From Nannochloropsis oceanica (taxonomy: Eukaryota > Sar > Eustigmatophyceae > Eustigmatales > Monodopsidaceae): a DNA stretch of 64,000 nucleotides. The stretch covers positions 186,001 to 250,000 of the forward strand of contig CP038111.1 of assembly GCA_004519485.1 (NCBI GenBank). Direction: 5' to 3'. Each line of letters begins with the position of its first letter. The first letter of the stretch is position 1. The notes under the pieces are model-generated. The model was not told the origin of the DNA and searched no databases. It saw nothing but the letters and a program-made list of their open reading frames with translations. The translations under genes and the position numbers were made by a program. Below are positions 26,349 to 37,689 of the stretch, one piece after another.

Positions 26349-27597
26349 ATGACCCGCCAAGCAGGATCCTCCAGCACGCACACCACAGCGGCTCCGCATG
26401 CCCCATTTTCTTCTACCGACCACAAGACGGTGACGACGATGATGACAAAGGAAAGGCGGCGTGTTATTCTGTTTAATGGATGGTTGCGGCAATGGTCCTA
26501 TCCCAGGCTTTGGATGAAGCCTCTGGCGGAGGATTTGTTGAGAACACGCTACTGCTCCAAGGACGGTGGCAACGACAAGCAAGCAGTCGAGGTCGAAGTC
26601 GTAGGCAACACAATGCCTGCGCAGACATCCGACGCGGAAAAATATATTAAGCACTTAGCGGCCATGGTAGGCCCCGGCGGCCCTGATGAAAACACGTTTT
26701 TCATCGGGCAATCGATTGGATGTCAGGTTATTCTCAGGTATTTGGCACGATTGCCGCCAGGGTCCAAGGTAAGAGCAAGACGTCTGTTCAATCCTAGCGG
26801 ATAGGATTGTATGCACAACGAGGGTGGATTCCTTTGAAATTTCATATAACGGGTCCGCCTCTTTGAGCAGCGAGTGTGAGCGTGACTTATTGCCATGATT
26901 AATTCTCAGACTGCCCATATGTAGTAAATTATGTAGCCAGCAGGATGCGGGAGTCTGTGACATTTAATTCTCTTCATCATATTACCTTCTCTCTTGGAAT
27001 GTTTCCGGTCCTCTCCTCAGGTCGGCGGCTGCCTTTGCGTGGGTTGTTGGTTGACTCTAGATCACACGACGCGGAAGAGAAGATCCTCCGCGATCGACGA
27101 GCTGATTCGGGACGAATGGGACACGTTCGAGAAGGGGTGGATGGACTATCACAACATTGATTTCGCGGTACGGTTTTGCGGCTCATATTCCTGCACGGTG
27201 CTTGCGTCACACTGACATTATTGTTCAACTTTTTTCTCCCGCTCAGAACGTGCGACGCGTCTGCCCGCCGGGCAAGCTCATGTGTCTCATGTCCGACAAT
27301 GACCCATATCGCGGCCTTGACGACGGTGGACAAAGCAACAAGCAAGACTTTGAGGAAATTGTGGGCGCACGGGTATTTTTTCGGCATGGCAAAAGCCACT
27401 TTAACTCGAGCCGGTTGGACGAAGAAGATGTGCGACTGATTGAGACGGATTTGCTGGGTTTAATCAGGCAAACCTTGCCTGTGGAGGCAGCAATGGTAAA
27501 GAGAAGTAGCAATCGGACGATTAATATTGCCCACAACACAAGTTCTCAAAGGCGACGAAAGAATTTGGTTACAAGCAAGGCAAGATCAAAGCTATGA
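26349..27597 (+). CDS. RBBP9/YdeN-like serine hydrolase
   Basis: Small alpha/beta hydrolase related to the RBBP9 family (DUF452/YdeN-like), enzymes of uncertain natural substrate. Three exons (26349-26768, 27021-27167, 27247-27597) give 305 residues. Signatures: the strand RRRVILFNGWLRQWSYPRLW with the W-x(4)-W spacing typical of RBBP9 relatives, the nucleophile elbow FIGQSIGCQ (Ser122), the acidic residue in MSDNDPY (Asp206/Asp208) and His240 in GKSHFN. The protein is about 100 residues longer than human RBBP9, with a Thr/Ser-rich N-terminal leader, an insertion with KRRSSAIDELIRDEWD, and a basic Asn/Ser-rich C-terminal tail. No clear targeting peptide, although the leader could be one. The second exon is Cys/Trp-rich at its start (GGCLCVGCWL), replacing the usual buried strand. 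Confidence 0.72.
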
Positions 27598-28823
27598 AAA
27601 AATCCAGCGGTGCGATGAACGTAAATCAATTAACACGGTGTGGCATTATGTTTATAACAAACTCCTCGTTCTCCAATCTAGTAAGCGTGCGGAAAGCAAA
27701 TGAGGGGAGCAATGAAGGCAAACAGGCATGTTAAACATGGGCCCTCAAGAGATATGCAGGTAGTCCACTTGCCTCCTGTTACCACAGACAAATCTGAATA
27801 TGACTGGCGAAAGTTTGCAACTGGCCAGAGTAGTCCACCCAGTCGCAGAACATGGGACGATTTAAGGTGAATGCTTTCTCGCTTTTTATGCCGTATGTTA
27901 TACGTACGTGTACATATATATATATCCTTTCCATCTCTTCTTTTTTCCCTTCAAATTATTCCAACAATGACGACGACGTCGGCACGTTTGTCCAACAGTA
28001 TTGTCATATGTAGGCGGGGCAGAGTGTTGGTTAAGTTGGTTGCTTTTAATAGACCTCTTTTCTAATTCTAAGGCCCAAGACGCATAAGCTCGCAAAGTAA
28101 AAACGTGCCACCCATCACCACGCATGTCCGCTTGTCTGTCCGTCTTTGTTTACATGTGTATGTGTGTAAGAGCACTGATTTAATTATTGTGTTGATTTAT
28201 CATAATCAGAAAATATAAGACACCCTAAACACAATCTTGCAAAAACACGGTTTCACCAGATGAAAGTAAGAAATCCACCAATAGGGAAAGCATAGATATA
28301 TTTGCCTACCACAAGCATGTAAATTAGTTGCAAGGACCACTTTATATTCCTTTTCTTCTTGAATGTGTATCTTTCCATGGTTATACAAAGTCCCTTTATG
28401 TTTGTCCTCCAACAAAAATGCAATCTGGCCCTGTTCGTGACTCCCCCCTGCCTTCCTCCTCTCTGCTATCTCCCTCGAATGCCATCCTGCTTGATCTTCC
28501 CTTTTCGTCTTGACCCAAGTTCAAAAGTCATTTACAACTTTTCATCACGCTATCCCTTCGGAGTGGTGGAAAACAAATGACATGTGCGACACAAAGAGAA
28601 GTCTACATACATATTCCTCTAAACAGACACTTGTGAGTGCACGTGCTACACTAAAACTACAATATCGATGGTTCGTGTGTTGATTGCTGGTGATGATAAG
28701 ACGATTCCGATTATACTTATGAGTGAGCGAACTGAGATGAACTGGTACGGAGAGTCCCAGACGAAAATCTTAATCCCTGTTCCAGTTCTCCTGTCAAATC
28801 TATATTTTATACTTGTTATACAT
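27598..28823. other. Intergenic region, about 1.2 kb, AT-rich
   Basis: Convergent 3' region between the RBBP9-like and beta-lactamase-like genes. It is more AT-rich than its surroundings, with a short (TA)n/(CATA)n stretch near 27908-27925. No gene, RNA or element was recognised. Confidence 0.55.
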
Positions 28824-30398
28824 TTACGCATTGTTGCGGAAACGAGTCGTCGTCTTGGTCCCCACCACATCCTTTTCGACAGCCTGATAAGTCTCAGATC
28901 TCTCGGCCTGCTCCTGAGTCAAGGACTCCAACAGCTCCATCTGGTCTGTCTGCACCCACTGATTACCCCACAACCCGGGCAGAGGGTTCCTAGCAGCCCG
29001 ACCTAGTCCAAACCCGCGGTTGTTACCGCCGCTCCCCCCTGCATGGTTGGTCCCATCGTCGACCTCATAGTCCACAGCAGGACCCTCGGGGCCGGGGAGC
29101 TTGCGGGGAGAGTTGCCCTTGATGGACTTCATCACACCCTCCACCACGATCTCCTGGAATGTGTTGGGAATAGGTGTAGCTAAACGCTGCGTGGCAAAAA
29201 CTACCAGCAAGTCATTATCAGCGGAAGCAATCCAATTGGTCATCATCCCGCCACCCCATCCAATAGAACCAGTTTTGTTTGCACCCGTGTGCTTGCTCCA
29301 GTCGACGCCCGGCAAGGGGCCAGGGGCAGACACAGTGAAACCATAACCCCAGCCTGTGTTCATATCGGACTTCCATCCATTGAGGTCCATGGGCAGCAAG
29401 GCTAGGTTCAGGTTATTGCGCCACATCATATCTACCGTTGAAGATTGCAAAATACGGATCCCGTCGATCTCCCCGCCATTGAGCAACATGAGTGCGAAGC
29501 GGCTGTAGTCGTGGAGCGTGGAGACGATGCCCGAGCCACAAGATAGGAAGGTCGGGGGACTGAAGGCCTGAAGAGGGTCCATGCGAGGGCGGATAAATGG
29601 AATGAGGACATTCCCGCGCGTCATAGTGTAGGCGACGGCAAAGCGATCAATCTTGGACATGGGGACATAGAAGTCCGTGTCGTACATCTGCAGGGGTACG
29701 AACAAATTCTGGCGAAGCCAGTCATCGGGGCTCTGATTGGTGATGCGCTTGATCACGTACCCCAGCACGTCATAACTCCAGGAGTATCGCCAAGTTGTGC
29801 CAGGCTGCCAGAATAAGGGCTTGTCAGCCAGGTCGTCCATAAAGAATTCGAGGGATTCAAAGGGCAGCTCCAGGGTCTGCCAAGGCCCATCCCCAGTAGG
29901 GTCGTTGAAGCCTCCGGAGTAGCCGAAGCCGGCCGTGTGCAGGAGGAGGTCGTTGATGGTGATGTCACGGTCGGCAGGGACGGTTTCCGTGGCCCCATCG
30001 TACTTGAGAACTCTCATGTTACGAAACCTGGGATGGTACTTCCAGAGCGGGTCGTCCAACTTAAGCAAGCCTCGCTCGATCAGAATCATGACGCCGGCCG
30101 CCGTTAAGGGCTTCGTCTGGGACATTAGGCGCACAATGGTGCCCATGCCCATGGGCCGCATCAGCTCCCGGTCCTGAAACCCGACGGCATCTTGAAATAC
30201 GAGCTTACCAGCCCGATAGACTTGGAAGGCCGCGCCCGGCAACTGATTGCGGCTCACTTGCGTCTGCAGTTCTTGCGTAATCTTTTCCAGGCGCTTGCGG
30301 TCCAGCCGGGCATCCTCCGGGCTCATGGTGCCGATTCCCATGGCTATGCCGAGCCACGCCAAGCTTAATGCACCAGTTGTGAGAAACCTCAGCCTCAT
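28824..30398 (-). CDS. Secreted beta-lactamase-fold serine hydrolase (class C / EstB type)
   Basis: Intronless gene for 524 residues. Serine beta-lactamase/penicillin-binding-protein-like hydrolase of the group that in eukaryotes and bacteria mostly comprises esterases and peptidases, not true antibiotic-resistance enzymes. The ATG at 30398 begins a signal peptide (MRLRFLTTGALSLAWLGIAM). The SxxK nucleophile motif is SQTK within IVRLMSQTKPLTAAGVMILI. LLHTAGFGYSG follows, then the second motif in WRYSWSYDVLGYVI (Tyr-x-Ser-type) and the late block GSIGWGGGMMTNWIA at the position of the KTG triad. A Gly/Asn-rich linker (HAGGSGGNNRGFG) leads to a family-unrelated tail. The absence of introns, unlike most neighbours, and bacterial-type domain architecture make lateral acquisition possible but not shown. 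Confidence 0.88.
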   Translation of the reverse strand: MRLRFLTTGALSLAWLGIAMGIGTMSPEDARLDRKRLEKITQELQTQVSRNQLPGAAFQVYRAGKLVFQDAVGFQDRELMRPMGMGTIVRLMSQTKPLTAAGVMILIERGLLKLDDPLWKYHPRFRNMRVLKYDGATETVPADRDITINDLLLHTAGFGYSGGFNDPTGDGPWQTLELPFESLEFFMDDLADKPLFWQPGTTWRYSWSYDVLGYVIKRITNQSPDDWLRQNLFVPLQMYDTDFYVPMSKIDRFAVAYTMTRGNVLIPFIRPRMDPLQAFSPPTFLSCGSGIVSTLHDYSRFALMLLNGGEIDGIRILQSSTVDMMWRNNLNLALLPMDLNGWKSDMNTGWGYGFTVSAPGPLPGVDWSKHTGANKTGSIGWGGGMMTNWIASADNDLLVVFATQRLATPIPNTFQEIVVEGVMKSIKGNSPRKLPGPEGPAVDYEVDDGTNHAGGSGGNNRGFGLGRAARNPLPGLWGNQWVQTDQMELLESLTQEQAERSETYQAVEKDVVGTKTTTRFRNNA

Positions 30399-31114
30399 GT
30401 TTCGTCTGATTTGATGGAAGGGAAAGTGGATGGGGCAAAGGGACGGTGGATGGGACAAAGGGACGGTGAAGGTGAGTTTCAGTATCTAGTCGTGCATTGA
30501 TTGAGTCGTGTTGCCTGTGTGAGGTTTGTTCTTCACAAGGCTGGCACAGATTTCCTAATGCGTGAACGCAGTGGGCGACGGGCTTTGAAGGTCCTTTGCT
30601 TGGTCCGAGGTTGGGGAGGCCTGCAGGGACGTTCGTGGCCCATGTTTGCTCTGGGTGTGAAAACGCGTGGCCGCCCCAAAGAGCATCAAAACGTATGTAG
30701 AAGCATGGAGGCATTCACCATCCCAAGACTGGGTGATAAAGACGAAATGTCTGGTAAGATAAGACAAAGGAAAGGCCTGGGGGAATTGCAGAGCTGGAGG
30801 GATGAGGAACGACACGGAAGGATTCGCCATTTTTTTGTGTGATGCGGTGCTTTCTTTTTCCTCGCCAACGCTTGACTCGCGCCGCAGTTCTTGATCATCC
30901 CTACATTCAAATGTGTTCCATCCAGGGCCTACATTGCAAAGCCCTGCGCATTCCACACCCTCATCGCCCTAACCCCATCTCCTTGCGCCCTCGCCATACA
31001 GGTTGTGCATTGCGCTACCGTGGGCCGGTCCTTGCCCCGTGCGTCGCCTCATATCACCATCACCGCAGCTTGGCCCACAGCAAGGTCTCTCTTCCCGTCC
31101 CCTACGATACTCCA
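30399..31114. other. Divergent intergenic region
   Basis: About 700 bp between the beta-lactamase-like gene (minus) and HRD1 (plus). A 20-bp direct repeat, TGGG(G/A)CAAAGGGACGGTG, occurs at about 30431 and 30450 just upstream of the hydrolase start. No additional gene seen. Confidence 0.55.
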
Positions 31115-33865
31115 ATGCCCGGTCTGACCTTTCCCGCATACTTTGCCCTGTCCTCATCCTTGACGGCGTTGGCGGTGAGCTATGCCTTCCAGTCCCGCTC
31201 CCAGTTCTACCCGGCCGTTATTTACCTCGTTACTTCCAAACTTTCCGTCCTCGTACTTGGCAACATGGGTGAGTCCGTAGGAGGGGAAAAGGATGTGAGG
31301 ATGCGAGAAGGTGTGGGCAGTGTGTTTGAATGGAGGAATGAACGTGTCCACGTCGTTTTCTTCATTCTCTCCATCTCATGCCGTGAGAAAGGGTGATATT
31401 CCTTTCAGTTGCATGTCTTGCCTTTCTCACTTTCATCCCTCCCTCCCACCTATTCACTACTCCAGGCCTGATGCTAACGCTTCTGGCCGGGCGCATTATG
31501 AAGAGTGTATTTTTGGGGCAGCTTCGGGGCGTGGAAGTGGAACTTCTGTACGACAATGCCCGATACGCTGTGACTGAGACCTGTCTGGCCCTCACAATCT
31601 TCCGGGAGGAGCTGACGGTGCGCGTGCTGACGCTTTTTACAGCCTTATTGTTTTCGAAGAGCTTTCATTGGCTATGCCAGAGTCGGGTGGAATATGTGGA
31701 GTCAGACAATGTCCCGCGGTGGACGCACATTCGGCTGCTAACTCTCATGTACACATTGCTACTCTGGGACGTGGCGTTCGTGGCCGGCTGCGTCTACTTC
31801 TGGAAGGGGCCGTCGGTGCTAATCCTTTTCGGGTTTGAGTATACTATCTTGGCTGTTTCGGTGACCAGTACCTTGTTACGGTATTGTTTGCATTTGATTG
31901 ACATGCGGATTGAGGGGAACTGGCCCCAAAAGGGCTCTTATATCTTCTTCTTGGAATTTGCCACGGAAGTCGTTCGGTTTTTGTCGTACGTGGTATTTTT
32001 TAGTATCATTTTCACATATTACGGTATGCCTTTGCACATTGTAAGAGATTTGTGGATGTCGTATGTTAATCTCAAGCGTCGCCTTGTCATTTTCAACAAG
32101 TACCGACACTTGACCGCAAATATGAATGAACGCTTCCCCGACGCCACCCCCGAAGAGCTCGTCGCCTGCGAGCACACCTGTATCATCTGCCGCGACCTTA
32201 TGGAAGCTGGACCTGGAGCAAAAAGACTACCTTGTGCTCATATTTTCCATCTTGACTGCCTCCGTCTATGGCTCCAGCAACAACAAAGCTGCCCGACCTG
32301 CCGCGCTGACATTCCCACCACGGCTACCCCACCCGCTGGTACGCCTGCCGCACAAGCCCCTGTCGAAGATGGAGGCGTCGCTGCTGCTGCTGCTGCTGCT
32401 GCAGGACAAGGAGGAGCTGAAGCGGGTGATGAGGTGCAGCAAGGGGTGCTGGGAGGAGTGCATGCCGCCGCGCCGCCTAACGCAGGACAGCCGGCAGCGC
32501 CCCGGCAGCAACAACAACGACTTCAGCAGCAAGAGCGGCAACTTCCCCGACTCGTTGACTGGCATCGAGCTGGGGGAGCAATGCCACACCATGCGGAGCC
32601 TGCCGGAGCAGCAGCAGCAGGAGGAGCAGGAGGGGGGCCTGGTTTGATGAGAGGTGCTGTGGGTACCGGCTTCGCCCCGCCTCTCAACTTCCCGCACCCG
32701 CCCACCACAGTCAACGGCTCGGCCTTTCCTCCCCATCCTTCTTTTCCCCACCCTCCCACAACTCCCGCATTTGCCGGTATTGGTGGTAATGGTGGCATGC
32801 ATTCTCATTTCCTTCCCTCCCCTTACGCTGGCTTTCCTCCCATGTTGCCCCCGGGAGCGCTAGATGCAGGAACAGTTGCAGGCGGAGGTGGTTCCTCCGT
32901 TTTCCAGACTACTGCCTATCAGCCGGTGCCGATGCTATTTGGTGGTGGGATGGGACCGGCGGGAGTGTTTGGTCCTGGCCTGCGCTGGGGAGGAGGAGAA
33001 ATGGGAGGGTCGGATTTCGCGGAGAGGCCGTTTGTGTTGTATCGTGTTGTGAGCCGGGCGGGAGCGGTTGTGCGGGCTTCAAGGAACCCTGCTTCTCAAA
33101 CCTTGCGCCTACATCGGCAGGTGAGCTTTAAAAGAGGGATAGATGTTTTTCGGGAAGAGGAGGAAAGTCGCTCTTTTCCCCATGGTTTTGGTGTTTTTCA
33201 CTCCTAGAATTCTCTACCACACTTCCTCCTAACTCACCTATGTTTCTCTTCTCCACTCAACATAGCACGAAATGATTATCATCCTCGAGCGGGCAGCAGC
33301 CTCCGAGCAGTCGGGCGGTATGGTGGTTTATCGTGTGCTGGGTGGTGGCTTCATTCACGAGCAGGAGCAACAGCAGCAGCAGAACACGGGGGCACGCAGC
33401 AGCAGTTGCAGCAACAACAGCGGAACCATCTTGGAAGCCATGCCCTCCCCACCTCCCATGCCCCTTGGAATGGCTGGCTTCTTGCCGCCCTTTTTCTCAC
33501 CCCCTAACCCATCCTTCAGCAGCTGCAGCAACAGCAACAGCAACAGTAGTGCAACCGGCGCGGGCATTGGTGGGGCGGGAGGGCTGTCGCGGTCCCTTGT
33601 CTCCTTGCGGCTAGATTTGAACGAAGCGAAGGCTGGTGTTGATTCAATGGTGGAGGGATGGGCGGTGCTCTTGGCCAAACAGCAAGTGGAGATGCAACGT
33701 TTTCAGAGAGTCATGGCCCGCTTGGAGCAGGCACATGAGGACATAGCGACACAGGCAACAGCAGCAGCAGCTGCAGCAGCGGCCGTTGCGGGTTGTGGGC
33801 CTGGGTCTGCGCAAGAGAGTGGGACTGGAGGAGAGGAAGGAGGACTGGGGGGGGGGGGGAAGTAG
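31115..33865 (+). CDS. HRD1: ER-membrane E3 ubiquitin ligase HRD1/synoviolin
   Basis: Core ligase and retrotranslocation channel of ER-associated degradation. Three exons (31115-31268, 31466-33120, 33266-33865) give 802 residues. Several membrane spans cover about residues 1-250: the first is FPAYFALSSSLTALAVSYAF; later ones include SVLVLGNMGLMLTLLAG and LLTLMYTLLLWDVAFVAGCV. The conserved MKSVFLGQLRGVEVE and ALLFSKSFHWLCQSRVEYVE blocks are strong HRD1 signatures. The RING-H2 finger reads CIIC, then LPCAHIFHLDCLRLWL and SCPTCR, with all eight ligands. The long C-terminal tail is Ala-, Gln- and Gly-rich, contains FPHPPTT twice, and ends in a coiled-coil-like helix (VEMQRFQRVMARLEQAHEDI). A 13-G run lies just before the stop. 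The start matches family N-termini. Confidence 0.94.
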
Positions 33866-34155
33866 CAGAAGGTAAGGGAGCAGGCGCCAAGAGAGAGGTG
33901 GCGCAGGCTCAGGCACCAGCAGTGGTGGAGAGAGGGTGACGGGTAGGGAGGATGGAAAGGAAATGAATCGGATCAAAAGGCATCTGTGGGTACCAACATA
34001 TGGCTATAAACACAATCAATAGAATTCGAAGGAAACAGAAAATAAAATAACGATTGACCTGATCGTTAAATATGCTACTCGGTTTAAGAAATTATTGTCT
34101 CCTCATTCAATCTGCTACCGGTCTCATCCTCCCCCTCTCCTTTTGCCACTCATGG

Positions 34156-35911
34156 CTAAAACTCAAAGCTCAAATTAACATCATCCTTACTGCTCTCCCG
34201 CAAAAGCACTGGCACACTTGTCGGTGGGATCATGCCAACTTCCGTAATCACCAAAGATACATACTTCATCGGTGTTAAATCATAACGGATATTTAACAAC
34301 TTCAACCGTGGGGGCAACGCCGCTGCTGCCACCTGCATATCCCTTCCCTGCAACTGCCCAGTCTGCCCTCCTATCTCCCCATTACTCCCCGCAGGCCGCA
34401 GGAGTTCTAAGGGGTCCCCTACTTCATTCCAGCAAATAGAATCAAGTTGCACTTTATCTGAAAATTTGTACGTCTCACAGCAGAAAATAGCGGGAATATT
34501 AAAGCGTCGGGCTAGCATGGCCACTACAGCAGTCCCTGCTCGAGAGATAACCGCGCCGTTCGAGAACATGGCAGCCGCACCCAGCAAGACCTTAGAAACT
34601 CCCCTCATCACATACGAAACGGCGTTTAAATTCAGGTACGTACTACTCACTCCCGCCTTCGACAGTGTGGTAAGCAATCGTCGCCCTTCCAAAAGCGGAC
34701 GGGAGTCTACCACCAGCACCCTGAAACTCTTCCCCTGCGTCTTGGCCTTCAACAAAGTCAGCTCCACCGAATAGGACCGCCCGTAAACCAATACAACGTC
34801 TCCATCTGAGATCTTGTCTACAGCTACCTTCGCCAAAGCCTGCGCAGCAAAGGTAATCCTCTCCTCCACGTAGGCGTCAATGACCTCCCCGATCTTCTCC
34901 TTGGCTTCAACCGGCCCCGCCTCTCGGTCCAAACCGTGAATTTGCCCTCGCAGCCACTTAATGGCATTGCCCATAGCGATGGAATGCGGGCGGCAGTCGA
35001 TCAAATATTGAATATGGGGCTTTAAGGCCTTGTCAAGGTCAAGACGCAAGACCTTCCCAGGGGGTAGTTGGTAAGCAAGGACAACTTCCTTGAACGCCAG
35101 AAGCATGGCCGCCGTACGTGCATTTGAACCACGCACCGACCCGTCGGCATATAGCAGACCAAGCGTAACCACAGCTGGATGCAACTCTGGCTTGCTCAAG
35201 CTGACGGTACGTGAGAGGGTGGAGCGTTTGGAGTACTGAGGGAGGTGGCTGAAAAGATGCACCATTTTGGTATAAGCGTGCCCTTGCCGGCCCCAATCCT
35301 CGGATTCGGTACGCGTACTCCGATGGCTTGCTGAATTGGGGCGCTTTGCACCCATGCCACCACCCGAGGTACCAAGAACCCGCTGTAGTACGTGTATATG
35401 GTGTTTGTGGTGGAGAATAAGGAAACTGAGAGGCTTGATGAGTGAAAAGATTGTGCTAGCTGGGAGACTGGTGCAATATGAGGTCAATCAAAAGGCTTTT
35501 GCCGACGTAACAAATAAAAAGTTTGCATAATAATGCATCTCTTACCTCCTCTGCACGCAAGGACCCACTCTGTGTCCCCCTCGCGGCACCCGGGCCCCCG
35601 CCGCCACCGCCATCCTTTCCTTTGCCCTTCTCGTCCTTGCCACTGCCTTTCGCTCCTCCACTTTTTCCAGCACCATGTTTCGGAGAAGTACTCCTCTTGG
35701 TGCTTTTTGGGGAGCCTGCTGGTTGCTGTGGCTGCTGCTGTGGCTGCTGCTGCTGTTGCTTCTGTCGCGGTAGCCCCAGCTTCATGCTGCCCCCAGGGCT
35801 CGCAGGAGAGGTCCCCAAAACAGGTGCAAGCCAGTCCTCTGCTCCTCCACCACCGCCTCCTCCTCGTCCTCCTCCTCCCCCTCTAGGCCCGCTCATGGAC
35901 AAGTCATGCAT
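34156..35911 (-). CDS. Translation initiation factor eIF2B subunit delta
   Basis: Regulatory subunit of the guanine-nucleotide exchange factor for eIF2; with alpha and beta it senses phosphorylated eIF2. Two exons: 35911-35546 and 35382-34156, about 530 residues. The C-terminal Rossmann-like half is typical: GLLYADGSVRGSNARTAAML, IQYLIDCRPHSIAMGNAIKW, DGDVVLVYGRSYSVE, FRVLVVDSRPLLEGR, LLGAAAMFSNGAVISRAGTA and RFNIPAIFCCETYKFSDKVQ, ending with YDLTPMKYVSLVITEVGMIP. The N-terminal exon is low-complexity (Gly, Gln, Lys, Ser) as in other delta subunits. The start at 35911 is provisional: the same frame stays open to about 36199, and an upstream exon is possible. It is divergent from the NEPRO homologue with a short shared upstream region. 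Confidence 0.92.
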
Positions 35912-36109
35912 GGACGTCGACTGTGGGAAGGGTAGGAGTGTATGTGGTGAGGAAGGAGGGTATGTGGAAGAAAAAGAGGGTGAATTTGCTTGCTTACTAA
36001 GTCGTCGTCCGCCATGGCTGGCAATTGTTGCGGCGCGCAGAGACTTCTGCTGCGACTCTGGATTTTTTACCTGTGCGTGTGGTGAGAGTGTGGATGGTAG
36101 AGTGATCAA

Positions 36110-37689
36110 ATGAGGCAGGGCAGCAAAGGCGGCTTCATTTCCGCACGACAGAAAGCCTCCCCGACGATCCTCTTTCTCTTTGCCCAGCTTATAATGCATC
36201 TCCTGTGGGAGTTAACGCCAAAGCACGCACACACATTCGCACGACAGGCCTCTGGCCACGTGGTAGATGTCCAGCAGCAACGTCTCTGTCTGCCGAGGTC
36301 TCCGCACCAAACCATGCAAGAACCCAGCTCGACAGTGGGGGGGGAGGTCAGAGCCCTCTGGAGCACCGAGACAACCTTGCTGGAGAGCCTCATGTACCGC
36401 AACAAAAACCAGCACGGGAGGGCCGGCTATTGGAAGAGACTGCAGGTAAGGCTTTGACGGGTTGACAGTTCTATCCCTAATTTCTTGAAAGAAATGCAAG
36501 ACACACTTTCTCCTCACCATCCTCACACACATAGGAGGTCAAGCGGCGGACAAAGGAGCTCGATGTGCCGGGATTGCTGGAACTGTTGGCCACGGTACGA
36601 CATGATCTGTCAGTGGGAATGCGAGGAATGCAGCCGCAGAGGCAGCAAACGAAAACAAATGCGCAAGCTCTTGTCGCAAGGAGATGCGCCGCCGTAGGTA
36701 TGGCCATCCAGCAGTGCTGCGCGGCCTTGAAGGCGTGCACAGGAGCGGCGGAGTTGTTGGTGCGTGAAGTGGCTCAAGGCTACTTCTTAAACTTACTGGT
36801 TGTATTCCTGGCCATGTTGGGGCGGCTGAGTACGCTTCTCCGACACGTAGGCACGCTGGCATTCGGGTTGTATCAGGCTTTAGAAGGACGGATAGGGAAG
36901 GCGGGGAAGGAAGGAGGAAGGGAGCAAGGCATTAGACCGCGCCTCTCAATGCAGAAATTTTCAAATGTTTTGGGATTGCATGCTGTTTCGCGTGAGGAGG
37001 AGACAACAGTGGAAGTGGCTTCAGCTAAGCGCCAAGTTAAAGCAGGGCAAGACGACGACGACGACGACGACGACGACCTCGGGGTCTCCTTGGGCGTTGC
37101 CGCCGCAGCTGCCTCCCTTAACTTACCCTTTCATGCCGCTCCCGTGCTTTCTTTCAGAACGAGGATCATCCCAGCTTCTACAACTTCCAGTGTCTCAAAT
37201 GCAGCCGCTGCATCCACCACCGGGAAGACTGCTGTTGCGTCGCGAGCCATGCTGGTGAGCGAGTACAGTTCGTCCAGCGAGGAAGAAGAGGAAGAGGTAA
37301 ACGATGACAAGGCGCCAGCAAAGCAGCCACATCCACAATCACAGTCATCTAGGCCGTTGTTGCCCACGGCGGACGAATTGAAACAAGAAGAGAAGGACAT
37401 CTCCTTGGAAACCACCTTACATTTTGTCATCGACCGAAAACCAGGTATAAGCAGCAAGGGGAATGAGAAACTTGCAAAAGAGCAGCAGAATCAGCGGCCT
37501 TCTCCTCAGGAAAAAGTTTCCAGGGCGCCTACTGTCGCTTCAACCGGAGCGGCAAAGAAGATGAAGACTAATAAGGACAAACAGAAAGAGATGTGGAAGG
37601 CTAATCGAGGGTCGCTATTAGATGAAATAGACGATATATTCAAGGCCACCGTGGCAAAAAAAGCCAAGAAAAGAAAGATTAAAAATTAG
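36110..37689 (+). CDS. NEPRO-like nucleolar protein (DUF4477)
   Basis: Homologue of nucleolus and neural progenitor protein, a nucleolar factor linked to rRNA processing and to the RNase MRP accessory protein Rmp1. Two exons (36110-36445, 36535-37689) give 496 residues; an in-frame ATG at 36194 would give 468. Signatures: LLESLMYRNKNQHGRAGYWK across to RLQEVKRRTKELDVP, the helical VGMAIQQCCAALKACTGAAE and QGYFLNLLVVFLAMLGRLST blocks, and a C-terminus with SLLDEIDDIFKA. The RNKNQHxR and (D)DIDDIF motifs are shared with animal NEPRO. The middle is disordered: a GAC repeat encodes nine Asp, an Ala-rich stretch follows, then an SSSSEEEEEE acidic patch. The Lys-rich end (KKAKKRKIKN) is a likely nucleolar localisation signal. 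Assignment rests on motif recognition. Confidence 0.75.
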
